The notes: a model not told the origin generated them from the letters alone. A stretch of DNA of 64,000 nt from Bacteroides sp. M10 (GCF_014334015.1 NZ_CP060488.1:4112501-4176500), one strand, 5' to 3'. Counted from the stretch's first letter, positions 18,185 through 26,444 are shown. Numbers and translations: made by a program.

Positions 18185-19003
18185 ATGAAAAAGAAAAAAC
18201 TTCAATTAATTGCTCTTCTTTTAGTATGGGTGGCTCCTTCGTTTGCTGCCAAAGTAGATACTTTATTAATTAAAAGTCCTTCCATGAATAAGGATGTGCA
18301 AGTGGTGGTGGTAACGCCGGATGCTGCGCTAGGGAAGAAAGCGGTAGCTTGTCCCGCCATTTATTTGTTGCACGGTTACGGTGGAAATGCTAAAACATGG
18401 ATTGGAATTAAACCGAATCTTCCTCAAATTGCGGACGAAAAAGGAATTATATTCGTTTGTCCGGACGGAAAGAATAGCTGGTACTGGGATAGTCCGCTCA
18501 ATCCGTCTTATCGTTATGAAACTTTTATTTCATCGGAATTGGTGAAGTATATCGACGAACATTACAAGACGATTGCCGACAGAAAAGGACGTGCCATCAC
18601 CGGATTAAGTATGGGTGGACACGGAGCGATGTGGAATGCGATCCGTCATAAAGATACGTTTGGTGCCAGTGGAAGTACCAGTGGAGGACTGGATATCCGC
18701 CCGTTCCCGAAAAACTGGGAGATGCCTAAGCAGTTGGGAGAATATGAAACGAATAAAGAAGTCTGGAATAATCACACTGTTATCACGCAGATTGATAAGA
18801 TAGAGAATGGTGATCTGGCTATCATTTTCGATTGTGGAGAAGGAGATTTCTTCCTGAATGTGAATAAGGATTTGCATAACGCTCTGTTGGAAAGAAAGAT
18901 CGATCATGATTTTATAACTCGTCCGGGTGCACATAACGGAACGTATTGGAGTAATTCTATTGATTATCAGATTCTATTCTTCGATAAGTTTTTCAAGAAA
19001 TAA
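18185..19003 (+). CDS. Secreted esterase, alpha/beta hydrolase
   Basis: A 272-residue exported alpha/beta hydrolase of the putative esterase (esterase D / feruloyl-esterase-like) family. The signal peptide ends PSFA. The oxyanion-hole stretch YLLHGYGGN, the nucleophile Ser142 in GLSMGGHG and the catalytic His in RPGAHNGTYW are all present. Such enzymes remove acyl groups from carbohydrates or small esters. There is no CAZyme neighbour to suggest a substrate. Confidence 0.88.
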   Translation: MKKKKLQLIALLLVWVAPSFAAKVDTLLIKSPSMNKDVQVVVVTPDAALGKKAVACPAIYLLHGYGGNAKTWIGIKPNLPQIADEKGIIFVCPDGKNSWYWDSPLNPSYRYETFISSELVKYIDEHYKTIADRKGRAITGLSMGGHGAMWNAIRHKDTFGASGSTSGGLDIRPFPKNWEMPKQLGEYETNKEVWNNHTVITQIDKIENGDLAIIFDCGEGDFFLNVNKDLHNALLERKIDHDFITRPGAHNGTYWSNSIDYQILFFDKFFKK

Positions 19004-19038
19004 ATCCGGGAATACTTGACTTTGGCTTTTCAATGTCG

Positions 19039-19046
19039 TATCTTTG
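19039..19046 (+). promoter_or_regulatory. Possible -7 box upstream of a terminator
   Basis: TATCTTTG matches TAnnTTTG, with a CTTG at 19015-19018 at a suitable distance. With the terminator at 19088-19117 it would bound an RNA of about 65 bases. This could equally be chance downstream of the esterase gene. Confidence 0.35.
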
Positions 19047-19087
19047 GATACAGAATCATAAAATAGATTGAGGTTAAACTACGATAG

Positions 19088-19117
19088 AAGGAGGAGGCGA
19101 AAGCTTTCTCCTTTTTT
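19088..19117 (+). terminator. Intrinsic terminator with GAAA tetraloop
   Basis: AAGGAGGAGGC pairs with GCTTTCTCCTT (two G-U pairs) around a GAAA loop and runs into six T residues. It is the likely end of the DUF2007-esterase transcript, or of a short RNA started at 19039. Confidence 0.8.
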
Positions 19118-19146
19118 GTTGTATGCTGCGGTGACGGAGAATCTCA

Positions 19147-19200
19147 CCCCGGCTTGTAGCGGTTGTAAGCCCGGGTCTAAAGACTCTTTAGCTGCCGGGG
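19147..19200 (+). other. GC-rich foldable segment
   Basis: CCCCGGC at 19147-19153 pairs with GCCGGGG at 19194-19200, and an inner CTAAAG/CTTTAG stem sits in the loop. Its GC content stands out from the flanking AT-rich DNA. The function is not known. Confidence 0.35.
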
Positions 19201-19204
19201 GATG

Positions 19205-19314
19205 GTAAATCAGGTGTTTTATCAGGGTAAATCATACGCTCTGTTAAGTGTAAACCGATGCTTTGTTAGATGTAAACCGACGCTTTGTTTAGTAGAATCA
19301 GACGGTCTGTTTTG
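19205..19314. repeat. Degenerate tandem array, 22-23 bp units, five copies
   Basis: Five diverged units begin at 19205, 19227, 19250, 19272 and 19295. Most start GTAAA(T/C)C and share a core like CGACGCTTTG; in the last unit this becomes the palindrome CAGACGGTCTG. Copies are too diverged and too closely packed for CRISPR. Confidence 0.6.
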
Positions 19315-19413
19315 AAAAGGTGGAATAATGGGATTCTTTTGTTAATGATGCGTAAATCTGCTATTGACAAGAAGTGTGGTGAAAAACGAAGAAGGTGTGT
19401 CATAATGAATAAT

Positions 19414-19520
19414 AAAACGCAGATGAACGCAAATTATCGCAGATTATTTCAATTATATTGATATATTAATCAACGACTTATAAAATGATTTCTGCGATAA
19501 TTTGCGTTAATCTGCGTTTT
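19414..19520. repeat. Intergenic hairpin repeat with 10-bp units in arms
   Basis: The 30-base arms 19414-19443 and 19491-19520 are inverted copies with one mismatch. Each arm is a run of 10-bp units of the type CGCAGATGAA / CGCAAATTAT. Outside them GTGTGTCA and TGACACAC extend the symmetry. It lies downstream of the S41 gene on the minus strand and may act as its terminator. Confidence 0.8.
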
Positions 19521-19559
19521 GACACACTCTCTTCATTCTATTTGGTTCTTGCTTTGCTT

Positions 19560-21056
19560 CTATTTAATCTTTAGACCGCCGCCACCGACAAACCGTCTAC
19601 TTGCGGGACTAATAACACTTTTCTCAATCTTGAATGTTGCTTTGGTGGTTTCTTCTGTGTCTTCCTCTTTTTTCGGTGGATAGGTGCCTTCTATAACTCC
19701 GATGGCTACTTTTAAAAGTCTTTCATCTTTGTTACCGAATGGCAGGAATTCGCTGTAATTGGTAATTCCATTAATAGTCGTTTCGCTGATTTTAAGATCT
19801 GTAGCTGGTGAAATAGAACCGTAAGTATCGTGATTGGAATCGTAAACAGTGCACACTACGGGGTTAACCGACCATAGAAACTCCTCGTTAATGAATTGCT
19901 CTGTTGCTACATTTTGTCCTTTGGTAGCACCACCAATGGCTACGACGGGATAGCTGTCTTTCAGATAAAGACTTCTGATTAACATTTCCGGTGCTCCGGT
20001 TGTCGTACTGCTTGTGATAACAAACAGGCCGGGTAGATTTAAGTTGGTTCCCCCCTTTAATACTTCACGATCAAAGTTGATGGTAGCATCCTTATCTTTG
20101 TTTTTATCATTATATTCAAGATAAGCCATTGGTTCATTCTGTTCAACCCGTTCTTCTGAAGCTAGAATTGTACCCAGTAACTGAACGCAATCCAATGAAC
20201 CGCCGGAATTGTAACGTAGGTCAAGTATGACATATTTCACACCTGCTGTCTTGAATTCTTGTGAGACGCGACGCAGTTCGTTATTGTACTTTTCCGGATC
20301 AGCTTTTGTTCCGGCAGTGAAGCTGTTGTACATGAGATAACCAACTTTGATTTCATTATTGTTTTCTGTTGCCGGAAGTATCTTTGTTGTATGTATCGGA
20401 TTGTCTTCGACGACTTGTGCTGCAGGCAGTTTTTTTGTGATACCGTTAGGCACTACCTTGTAAACATATTCGATTTCGTCTTCTCCGCTTTCTCCTTCTC
20501 CTTCCGTATCAGCTTTGGTTTTATCTTCTTCCTCATCTATCACAGGAACTTCTTTCCATTCTCCCATCACTAAATTCCGGGCTATTGTCCCTTGCAGTAA
20601 TTGAGTCTCATATTTTTTGCTGATGTAAGAAGTATCGACTTTCATAATCCAGTCACCACGTTCCAATCCGGCTGCTTCTGCCGGTGAACCGGGAATGACA
20701 TAAGTGATTAATGCGTTATACGCTGTATCAATATCTATGCTTCGAACCAAGGAATAGTCAAATCCATAGGTAGGCAGTGGAGTTTCCATCACAGAGTCTA
20801 CAAATGAGTAACTATCGCTTTTCGATTTCACTTTAGACAAAAACGCGGCAGGATCCAAAAATAGATTCACATCATCGTAGGAAGGTAGATCTTGATACCA
20901 CAGATAGTTCTGTTGCATGATGTCGAGCATCCATGTATCCAGTGCGGTCTGATGGGCATACTCCGGCCAGCGGTCGACACCACAGGAGAAAAAGCCACTG
21001 ATAAATACGATGCTCAGGGCAGGTATGAGGATTATCTTTCTTAATTTCGTCATCAT
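19560..21056 (-). CDS. S41-like PDZ protein with degenerate active site
   Basis: A 498-residue lipoprotein (lipobox FFSC) of the S41 / C-terminal processing peptidase superfamily. An N-terminal helical part (WPEYAHQTALDTWMLDIMQ) is followed by a PDZ domain (VIPGSPAEAAGLERGDWIMK) interrupted by a Glu/Asp-rich insert, and then the S41 core (VKYVILDLRYNSGGSLDCVQ). The nucleophile segment, usually T-A-S-A-S-E, reads TTTGAPE, with Gly at about residue 354 (codon 19995-19997) in place of the catalytic Ser. The later G-K lysine segment reads GGATKGQNV, with Gln in place of Lys. It is therefore probably a non-catalytic binding protein. The start at 21056 (or 21053) follows a -7 box at 21075-21082. 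Confidence 0.82.
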   Translation of the reverse strand: MMTKLRKIILIPALSIVFISGFFSCGVDRWPEYAHQTALDTWMLDIMQQNYLWYQDLPSYDDVNLFLDPAAFLSKVKSKSDSYSFVDSVMETPLPTYGFDYSLVRSIDIDTAYNALITYVIPGSPAEAAGLERGDWIMKVDTSYISKKYETQLLQGTIARNLVMGEWKEVPVIDEEEDKTKADTEGEGESGEDEIEYVYKVVPNGITKKLPAAQVVEDNPIHTTKILPATENNNEIKVGYLMYNSFTAGTKADPEKYNNELRRVSQEFKTAGVKYVILDLRYNSGGSLDCVQLLGTILASEERVEQNEPMAYLEYNDKNKDKDATINFDREVLKGGTNLNLPGLFVITSSTTTGAPEMLIRSLYLKDSYPVVAIGGATKGQNVATEQFINEEFLWSVNPVVCTVYDSNHDTYGSISPATDLKISETTINGITNYSEFLPFGNKDERLLKVAIGVIEGTYPPKKEEDTEETTKATFKIEKSVISPASRRFVGGGGLKIK

Positions 21057-21074
21057 AAAAAGCTTTTTACTGTG

Positions 21075-21082
21075 CAAATGTA
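21075..21082 (-). promoter_or_regulatory. -7 box for the S41-like gene
   Basis: Read on the minus strand this is TACATTTG, matching TAnnTTTG. A longer frame would begin inside it, so the start is set at the ATG pair 21053-21056. Confidence 0.55.
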
Positions 21083-21161
21083 GGAAATACTTTGCTTATC
21101 TACCACATTTATGGTATAAAAATGCCTTCAATATGTGATTGGCTGTTAGAGATTCTTGCCT

Positions 21162-21169
21162 TATCTTTG
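21162..21169 (+). promoter_or_regulatory. -7 box for mnmA
   Basis: TATCTTTG with an upstream TTGG at a fitting distance. It implies a leader of about 60 bases before the ATG at 21237. Confidence 0.55.
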
Positions 21170-21236
21170 TAGCATAGAATTTTTTAATAGGTATTAGCTT
21201 ACATATAGAACGTTATTAATAGACGAATCATTATTC

Positions 21237-22304
21237 ATGGATATAGCTGCATTATTATCAGGAGGTGTCGACAGTTCGGTTGTTGTACATCTCCTTTGTG
21301 AGCAAGGATATAAGCCCACTCTTTTTTATATTAAGATAGGCATGGACGGAGCGGAATATATGGACTGTTCGGCAGAGGAAGATATTGAATTATCTACTGC
21401 TACGGCACGTAAGTACGGTCTGTCTTTGGAGGTAGTGGATTTGCATCAGGAGTATTGGGAGAATGTAGCGGCCTATGCCATTGATAAAATCCGGCAGGGA
21501 CTGACGCCTAATCCGGATGTGATGTGTAATAAGCTAATCAAATTCGGTTGCTTTGAACAGCGTGTCGGGAAAGACTTCGACTTTACGGCAACCGGTCATT
21601 ATGCCACCACTTTACTACTCGACGGTAAAACTTGGTTGGGCACAGCGAAAGACCCTGTGAAAGACCAGACGGACTTTCTCGCACAGATTGATTACCTGCA
21701 AGTTTCCAAACTCATGTTTCCCATTGGAGGTTTGATGAAACAGGAAGTCCGTGAGATTGCCAATAAAGCCGGATTGCCGAGTGCCAGAAGGAAAGATAGT
21801 CAGGGTATCTGTTTTCTCGGGAAGATAAACTACAATGATTTTGTCCGTCGCTTTTTAGGAGAAAAGGAAGGGGCGATTATTGAATTGGAAACCGGAAAGA
21901 AATTGGGTACACATCGCGGCTATTGGTTTCATACAATCGGCCAGCGCAAAGGGCTTGGATTGAGTGGTGGTCCCTGGTTCGTAGTCAAGAAGGATATTGA
22001 AGAAAATACAATCTATGTGTCCCGCGGTTACGGTGTGGAAACACAGTACGGCAATGAATTCCGGATGCATGATTTCCATTTCATTACTGATAATCCCTGG
22101 AAAGGGCAGGAGAAAGAGATAGACATCACTTTCAAGATTCGTCACACTCCCGACTTTACCAAAGGAAAACTGATACAGGAAGGGGAGAAGCAATTCCATA
22201 TTTTGTCCTCTGAAAAGCTGCAAGGCATTGCTCCGGGGCAGTTTGGGGTGATTTATGATGAAGAGGCGAAAGTTTGCGTGGGAAGCGGAGAAATCATCTG
22301 TTAA
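21237..22304 (+). CDS. mnmA: tRNA-specific 2-thiouridylase MnmA
   Basis: A 355-residue enzyme that makes 2-thiouridine at the wobble base U34 of Lys, Glu and Gln tRNAs. The ATP-pyrophosphatase P-loop SGGVDSSV is at residues 8-15. The two catalytic cysteines lie in [13 protein letters not shown] and DSQGICFLG. The stretches ATGHYA and [18 protein letters not shown] are typical of the family. The length is near the usual 350-380. Bacteroides often carry more than one MnmA paralogue, so this may be one of several. It is transcribed alone from a -7 box at 21162, ahead of a toxin-antitoxin pair. Confidence 0.93.
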   Translation: MDIAALLSGGVDSSVVVHLLCEQGYKPTLFYIKIGMDGAEYMDCSAEEDIELSTATARKYGLSLEVVDLHQEYWENVAAYAIDKIRQGLTPNPDVMCNKLIKFGCFEQRVGKDFDFTATGHYATTLLLDGKTWLGTAKDPVKDQTDFLAQIDYLQVSKLMFPIGGLMKQEVREIANKAGLPSARRKDSQGICFLGKINYNDFVRRFLGEKEGAIIELETGKKLGTHRGYWFHTIGQRKGLGLSGGPWFVVKKDIEENTIYVSRGYGVETQYGNEFRMHDFHFITDNPWKGQEKEIDITFKIRHTPDFTKGKLIQEGEKQFHILSSEKLQGIAPGQFGVIYDEEAKVCVGSGEIIC

Positions 22305-22352
22305 ATAGTTTATTTTGAAAGGTGAGGATTCGATAATCAGGATAATTTTCAC

Positions 22353-22360
22353 TACTTTTG
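22353..22360 (+). promoter_or_regulatory. -7 box for the toxin-antitoxin pair
   Basis: TACTTTTG matches TAnnTTTG and lies 33 bases before the antitoxin ATG at 22394. A rare strong ribosome-binding site, AGGAGG at 22381-22386, follows. Confidence 0.55.
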
Positions 22361-22393
22361 TTTCGTAGAATAATAAATAAAGGAGGATTGCAT

Positions 22394-22633
22394 ATGACAA
22401 CGATGGAATTGAAAAGTCTGAAAATGGACTTGGTGGAGGAACTCCTGAGTTTGAATGACAAAGAGATGCTCAATCGGGTGAAGAACTATTTGAAACGACT
22501 TAAGAAAATGGAAGCAGAAAAAGAAATGGAAGAAATCACAAAAGAGGAGATTCTTGCAGGGATTGATGCAGGACTGAAAGATGTAAAGGCTGGAAGAACG
22601 AGATCTGCTTATGAACTCCTTGATGAATTATAG
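22394..22633 (+). CDS. Putative antitoxin of a RelE/ParE-type pair
   Basis: A 79-residue, highly charged, helical protein beginning MTTMELKSLKMDLVEELLSL and ending RTRSAYELLDEL. The size, the charge, the stop codon overlapping the next gene and the partner type all fit the antitoxin of a type II system. The C-terminal part is likely to wrap the toxin. The start at 22394 is chosen for the AGGAGG site 8 bases upstream; a longer open frame from 22358 lies in the promoter. No DNA-binding domain is recognised with certainty. Confidence 0.72.
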   Translation: MTTMELKSLKMDLVEELLSLNDKEMLNRVKNYLKRLKKMEAEKEMEEITKEEILAGIDAGLKDVKAGRTRSAYELLDEL

Positions 22634-22964
22634 TATAGAAAGCTCTGCCTCTTTTGATAAGGAGGCAAAACGGTTAGCGAAACATTATGCCTCATTTAAA
22701 GAAGATTATTTGAAACTTCTTGATGAGTTATCCCGTAATCCGCAATTAGGTACCGATTTAGGTCATGGCTTGCGCAAAGTTCGCATGAAAATTACTGCGA
22801 AAGGGAAAGGAAAAAGCGGAGGGGCAAGAGTAATCACTTTCACTCTGGTTGTTTCCCAGCAAGATGCAATTTTGAATCTTCTCTATATTTATGATAAAGC
22901 AGACAGGGCTTCTATATCAGACAAGGAAATAGAACAACTTTTGAAACAAAATGGCTTGAAGTAA
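22623..22964 (+). CDS. RelE/ParE-family toxin
   Basis: A 113-residue basic protein of the RelE/ParE fold. It begins MNYSIESSASFDKEAKRLAK, a typical first strand and helix, and has the central GHGLRKVRMKITAKGKGKSGGARVI and the hydrophobic strand LNLLYIYDKADRASIS. RelE-type toxins cut mRNA on the ribosome and ParE-type toxins poison gyrase; the sequence does not decide between them. The start overlaps the antitoxin by 11 bases, which suggests translational coupling. An in-frame ATG at 22611 is an alternative. Confidence 0.78.
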   Translation: MNYSIESSASFDKEAKRLAKHYASFKEDYLKLLDELSRNPQLGTDLGHGLRKVRMKITAKGKGKSGGARVITFTLVVSQQDAILNLLYIYDKADRASISDKEIEQLLKQNGLK

Positions 22965-22973
22965 AGCGTATAA

Positions 22974-23633
22974 TCAGATATAGTATTCGGCTAAATCCAC
23001 AATCCCTGCCCTCATCGCATATTTGGTAGCCTCGTGCACATTATTCACTCCCAATTTACGAAAGATATTCTTACGATGGCTGTTGATCGTATGGAAACTA
23101 AGATTTTTCTCTGCTGCAATCTCTTTCGTTGTTTTCCCTAATGCAATTTCTTTTAGGATATTCTTTTCTGTCTGCGTCAGCAAATGGTCGTCCATGCTTG
23201 ACGCTGCCAGTGGAGAAGAAGCTCCTGAAAGCAGCAGATTGCTGACATGATTGCAAATATACCGTTGTTTGCGGGTGGCGCATTGAATGGCAGTCATGAT
23301 TTCTTCTTTTGAGTTATCTTTCATCACTACCCCGAAAGCCATGCTGCTGAATAATACTTGGCGGAGAAAGTTCAGGCTTAGTTCGTCAGAAAATAGAATC
23401 CAGTCGGCTTCCTTGAATCTTTCCTGCAAGACAATCAATTCATCTGCCCCCGCAAAATTGAACAAGGTATAATCCAGAATAATCACTGCTTGCGGATACA
23501 ATCGTAGCTGCTGAATCAGTTCAGCCTTGTTGTCAGCTTCTAAAAGGAGGGATACCTCCTTTTGTTTACTCAACAGGAACATCATTCCTGCCTTACTGAT
23601 ATCCTGATTGTCTGCAATGATAAATTCTCTCAT
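22974..23633 (-). CDS. LuxR-family response regulator
   Basis: A 219-residue regulator with an N-terminal receiver-like domain (MREFIIADNQDISKAGMMFL, ILDYTLF with the likely phospho-acceptor Asp) and a C-terminal LuxR helix-turn-helix (LTQTEKNILKEIALGKTTKE, then SFHTINSHRKNIFRKLGV). It probably acts as a phosphorylation-controlled DNA-binding protein. No histidine kinase lies next to it, so it is an orphan here. The start at 23633 is chosen because the -7 box at 23663-23670 sits downstream of the longer frame's first codon. Confidence 0.88.
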   Translation of the reverse strand: MREFIIADNQDISKAGMMFLLSKQKEVSLLLEADNKAELIQQLRLYPQAVIILDYTLFNFAGADELIVLQERFKEADWILFSDELSLNFLRQVLFSSMAFGVVMKDNSKEEIMTAIQCATRKQRYICNHVSNLLLSGASSPLAASSMDDHLLTQTEKNILKEIALGKTTKEIAAEKNLSFHTINSHRKNIFRKLGVNNVHEATKYAMRAGIVDLAEYYI

Positions 23634-23652
23634 AAGCCATACTGAATAAAAA

Positions 23653-23698
23653 AACTCCGTTACAAATGTACGCATTTTGCGCGATTTGTAGCGGAGTT
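23653..23698 (-). terminator. Terminator of the DUF4251 gene, containing a promoter box
   Basis: A 15-bp stem with one mismatch (arms 23653-23667 and 23684-23698) is followed on the minus strand by seven T residues. The downstream arm overlaps the -7 box of the LuxR-type regulator. Confidence 0.75.
23663..23670 (-). promoter_or_regulatory. -7 box for the LuxR-type regulator
   Basis: Read on the minus strand this is TACATTTG. It sits inside the terminator hairpin of the gene upstream. Confidence 0.5.
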
Positions 23699-23721
23699 AT
23701 GATAAGATTCTTGTACCCGGA

Positions 23722-24312
23722 TTACCAGGAACGTCCCTTGAAGATATTTGACTGGTCAAGCGGAACGATATTTCCGTTCAATGTCAGGTTGTTGTTGCTG
23801 AAGTTCGGGCTGATACTAACCGAAGCTGTATTGTTTCCACTGCTCATATTAATAAATACTTGAGCGGAGATGCCGATACCCTGAACACTGAATGAACAGT
23901 TCACATTTCCTTTTTTGTCGATATTCATCTTCATATCCGAAGAATTACCATCTACTGTCACACCACCGATTCCGTTAGGACCAGGGTAAGGAGTATTGAA
24001 AGCAGTCTGTACGGTAGCTCTGTTGCCGTTCATCAAAACGAAATTGGTGTTTGAAGTAACGAAAGCGCTCATACCGTTGCGGAAAACCACCTGATTAGCT
24101 TCCAGAACAAATTGCTTGTTTTTCAAAGCCTGTACAGCTTGTTGGTAGGCTGCCATGTCCTGCACCTCTTCTTCGGCACGGAGTTTTGCTCTCTCTGCAT
24201 CTCTTTCTGCTTTTCTTTCTGCGCGGCGTGCTGCTGCGCTACTTTCTTGTGCATACATCATTGTGCTTGCACTCACTAATACTAATGCTACTAATGCAAT
24301 AAACTTTTTCAT
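23722..24312 (-). CDS. DUF4251 family exported protein
   Basis: A 196-residue protein with a signal peptide ending MMYAQ. A charged, Ala/Arg/Glu-rich helix (RRAERKAERDAERAKLRAEE) follows, then a DUF4251 beta-rich domain (VLEANQVVFRNGMSAFV, GPNGIGGVTVDGNSS, GNVNCSFSVQGIGISAQVFI). The family is common in Bacteroides and has no assigned function. The start is the ATG at 24312, which gives the signal peptide; the longer open frame overlaps the nhaC end and is not supported. It ends in a strong hairpin terminator. Confidence 0.82.
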   Translation of the reverse strand: MKKFIALVALVLVSASTMMYAQESSAAARRAERKAERDAERAKLRAEEEVQDMAAYQQAVQALKNKQFVLEANQVVFRNGMSAFVTSNTNFVLMNGNRATVQTAFNTPYPGPNGIGGVTVDGNSSDMKMNIDKKGNVNCSFSVQGIGISAQVFINMSSGNNTASVSISPNFSNNNLTLNGNIVPLDQSNIFKGRSW

Positions 24313-24379
24313 AACTTTTTTTTGTTTAGGTTTAATATGTTGTTCGTTTATTGCAAAAACAAAGTGTATGCCAGATTGT

Positions 24380-25807
24380 TCACGAGCGTCGTGCAATTTT
24401 ATATCCGATGGCTGCCACGGTGATACTCATTAAGGGACTGATAATGTTGAAAAAACAATAAGGGAGATACACAAGTGTGGGTACACTCAAGATGGTGGCT
24501 TGAGTCATTCCACAGCTGTTCCACGGGATCAATACGGATGTAACGGTTACTGCATCTTCCGTGGTACGGCTTAGTAAGCAACTTTCATACCCTTTCTTGG
24601 CATAAATATCGCGAAACATATTTCCCGTCAGAATAATACTGATATATTGGTCGGCAGTGGTCAGATTAAGAAACAGACCGGAACAAACCGTCGCACTGAC
24701 CACGCTGACTGTTTTCTTCATAAAGCGCACAAAGATGGAAGTGATACTTCCCACCATGCCGCTTGCTGTCATTGCTCCGCCGAAACACATGGCACATAGT
24801 ATCAGCCAAATCGTATTCATCATTCCTGACATGCCACGTGTGGCAATTAAATCTGTCAGAACGGCATTATCCGTGTGTAAATTTGTCTCTCCGTAGATAG
24901 TCATCATTAGTCCTTTAAACAGTGAATCGAATCCGGAAGCGGCAATTCCTGAAATTTCTTCCAACAAATCCGGCTGAAAGATTAAAGCAAAAACAGCAGC
25001 CAGCAGGGTGGACAGGAACAGCGTAACGATAGACGGCACTTTCTTCGCTATCAATATGCCGGTTGCTACGGGAACTATCAACAGCCACGGAGTGATATGA
25101 AACTTTTCATTCAGAGCTGTTGCCACTTCTGCGATGTGTTGTGTATTGTTGGCATCATGAGAGAATCCTGCTACGGTGAAAATAATTAGCGTAATGACAA
25201 GAGATGGAACCGTAGTAATCATCATGTAACGGATGTGACGGAATAAGGGAGTGTCTGTGATGGAAGAGGCCAGGATGGTAGTTTCGGATAAAGGAGATAT
25301 TTTATCTCCGAAGTATGCCCCCGAAATAATGGCTCCGGCAATCCAGCCGTCTTCAAAACCTTGCGCCTTTCCGATACCCATCAGGGCGATACCGATGGTA
25401 GCAATGGTAGTCCAGGAACTTCCGGTCATAACGGAAATCAATGCGCAGATGATGCAGGTAGATGCCAGGAAGAAACTGGGATGGATAATTTGCATCCCGT
25501 AGTAGATTAGCGTAGGCACTACTCCACTAATCATCCAAATCCCACTCAACGCACCGATTATCAATAGAATAATAATGGCTGTTGCCACTCCGGCAATATT
25601 GTTGGTTATGGCGAGCTCATAATCTTTCCAGGGAATTTTATAAAACACCATACCGATAAGGATACAAATAGCTGTAGTGGTGAGTAGTGACACTTGGCTT
25701 CCGCCGCTTAGGGCATCACTGCCAAATGTGCGGATAGTGGCAAACAATAATAACACCAGTACAATGATCGGTATCAATGATACAAGGGGAGAGGGGGCTT
25801 TCTTCAT
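24380..25807 (-). CDS. nhaC: NhaC-family Na+/H+ antiporter
   Basis: A 475-residue inner-membrane protein with about 11-12 hydrophobic segments. The family signatures MTGSSWTTIATIGIALMGIG and GAYFGDKISPLSETTILASS are present. It exchanges sodium for protons across the cytoplasmic membrane. Transcription probably begins at the -7 box at 25864-25871. It is a single gene, with the DUF4251 gene 67 bases downstream. Confidence 0.9.
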   Translation of the reverse strand: MKKAPSPLVSLIPIIVLVLLLFATIRTFGSDALSGGSQVSLLTTTAICILIGMVFYKIPWKDYELAITNNIAGVATAIIILLIIGALSGIWMISGVVPTLIYYGMQIIHPSFFLASTCIICALISVMTGSSWTTIATIGIALMGIGKAQGFEDGWIAGAIISGAYFGDKISPLSETTILASSITDTPLFRHIRYMMITTVPSLVITLIIFTVAGFSHDANNTQHIAEVATALNEKFHITPWLLIVPVATGILIAKKVPSIVTLFLSTLLAAVFALIFQPDLLEEISGIAASGFDSLFKGLMMTIYGETNLHTDNAVLTDLIATRGMSGMMNTIWLILCAMCFGGAMTASGMVGSITSIFVRFMKKTVSVVSATVCSGLFLNLTTADQYISIILTGNMFRDIYAKKGYESCLLSRTTEDAVTVTSVLIPWNSCGMTQATILSVPTLVYLPYCFFNIISPLMSITVAAIGYKIARRS

Positions 25808-25863
25808 GTTGATTCTTATAACCTTTTATTTGTTTTCCGGCTACTGTTTTGTTTATAGCCGCG

Positions 25864-25871
25864 CAAAGATA
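25864..25871 (-). promoter_or_regulatory. -7 box for nhaC
   Basis: Read on the minus strand this is TATCTTTG, matching TAnnTTTG, about 57 bases before the ATG. Confidence 0.55.
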
Positions 25872-25963
25872 CAACAAAAAAGAATGAAATCTTTTGCTTC
25901 AAAACGTCAGGCAATAAAAATTATTATAAGTTTGTATTTGATTGGAATATGTATAAGACCGGC

Positions 25964-26398
25964 TCAATTAGCGAAAGTCTTACGCCTTATCCACCAGTAA
26001 CGGATGAAAAGTACCCCTGTCAGGATGAGGGCAATGGATAATCCGGTATAGAAAACTGAAATGAACGTTTCGGGCAGAAGATGGAAGCTACGTATGGTAA
26101 TTCCCAGAGAAATCATGAAGATCATTGTAATCCAACTTTTCACATCGAAAAAGGAGAACGGGCAATTTCTGTGTTCTTTCTTTTGTTCGATTCGCTGGGT
26201 ATGTTTATAATAAAGTCTTCTGAACACCAGAACGAAGAATAACAAGAAAACGACGGTAGCTTCTCCTATTTTGAACATCCAATCTTGGGAGGTGTTTAAC
26301 CAGGTTACAATTCCTATTCGCAGAATATTGGCACCGGCTATAATCCAGACCGTGCCGGCTGTGATAAGTAAGATTTGTCTGTTAACTCCGTATTTCAT
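25964..26398 (-). CDS. Small membrane protein of unknown function
   Basis: A 144-residue protein with four hydrophobic segments: LLITAGTVWIIAGANILRIG, VVFLLFFVLVFRRLYY, MIFMISLGITIRSF and the last one before RYWWIRRK. A basic loop (YYKHTQRIEQKKEHRN) lies in the middle. No family is recognised. It lies 46 bases downstream of the MFS transporter gene on the same strand and may share its transcript. Confidence 0.65.
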   Translation of the reverse strand: MKYGVNRQILLITAGTVWIIAGANILRIGIVTWLNTSQDWMFKIGEATVVFLLFFVLVFRRLYYKHTQRIEQKKEHRNCPFSFFDVKSWITMIFMISLGITIRSFHLLPETFISVFYTGLSIALILTGVLFIRYWWIRRKTFAN

Positions 26399-26444
26399 TG
26401 GCTTTTTTATTGTAATAAACGGTTTGACCGTCCGTTTTGTTGAC

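Larger units (their letters stand above)
19004..19559. other. Structured intergenic region without a gene
   Basis: No credible coding region is visible. In order it holds a possible -7 box (19039-19046), a hairpin terminator (19088-19117), a GC-rich foldable segment (19147-19200), a degenerate tandem array with 22-23 bp units (19205-19314) and a long inverted repeat (19414-19520). Its density of structure is far above that of other gaps in the window. Confidence 0.7.

Noticed and set aside
19205..19314. CRISPR array
   Set aside because: Units are directly adjacent and diverged, with no unique spacers.
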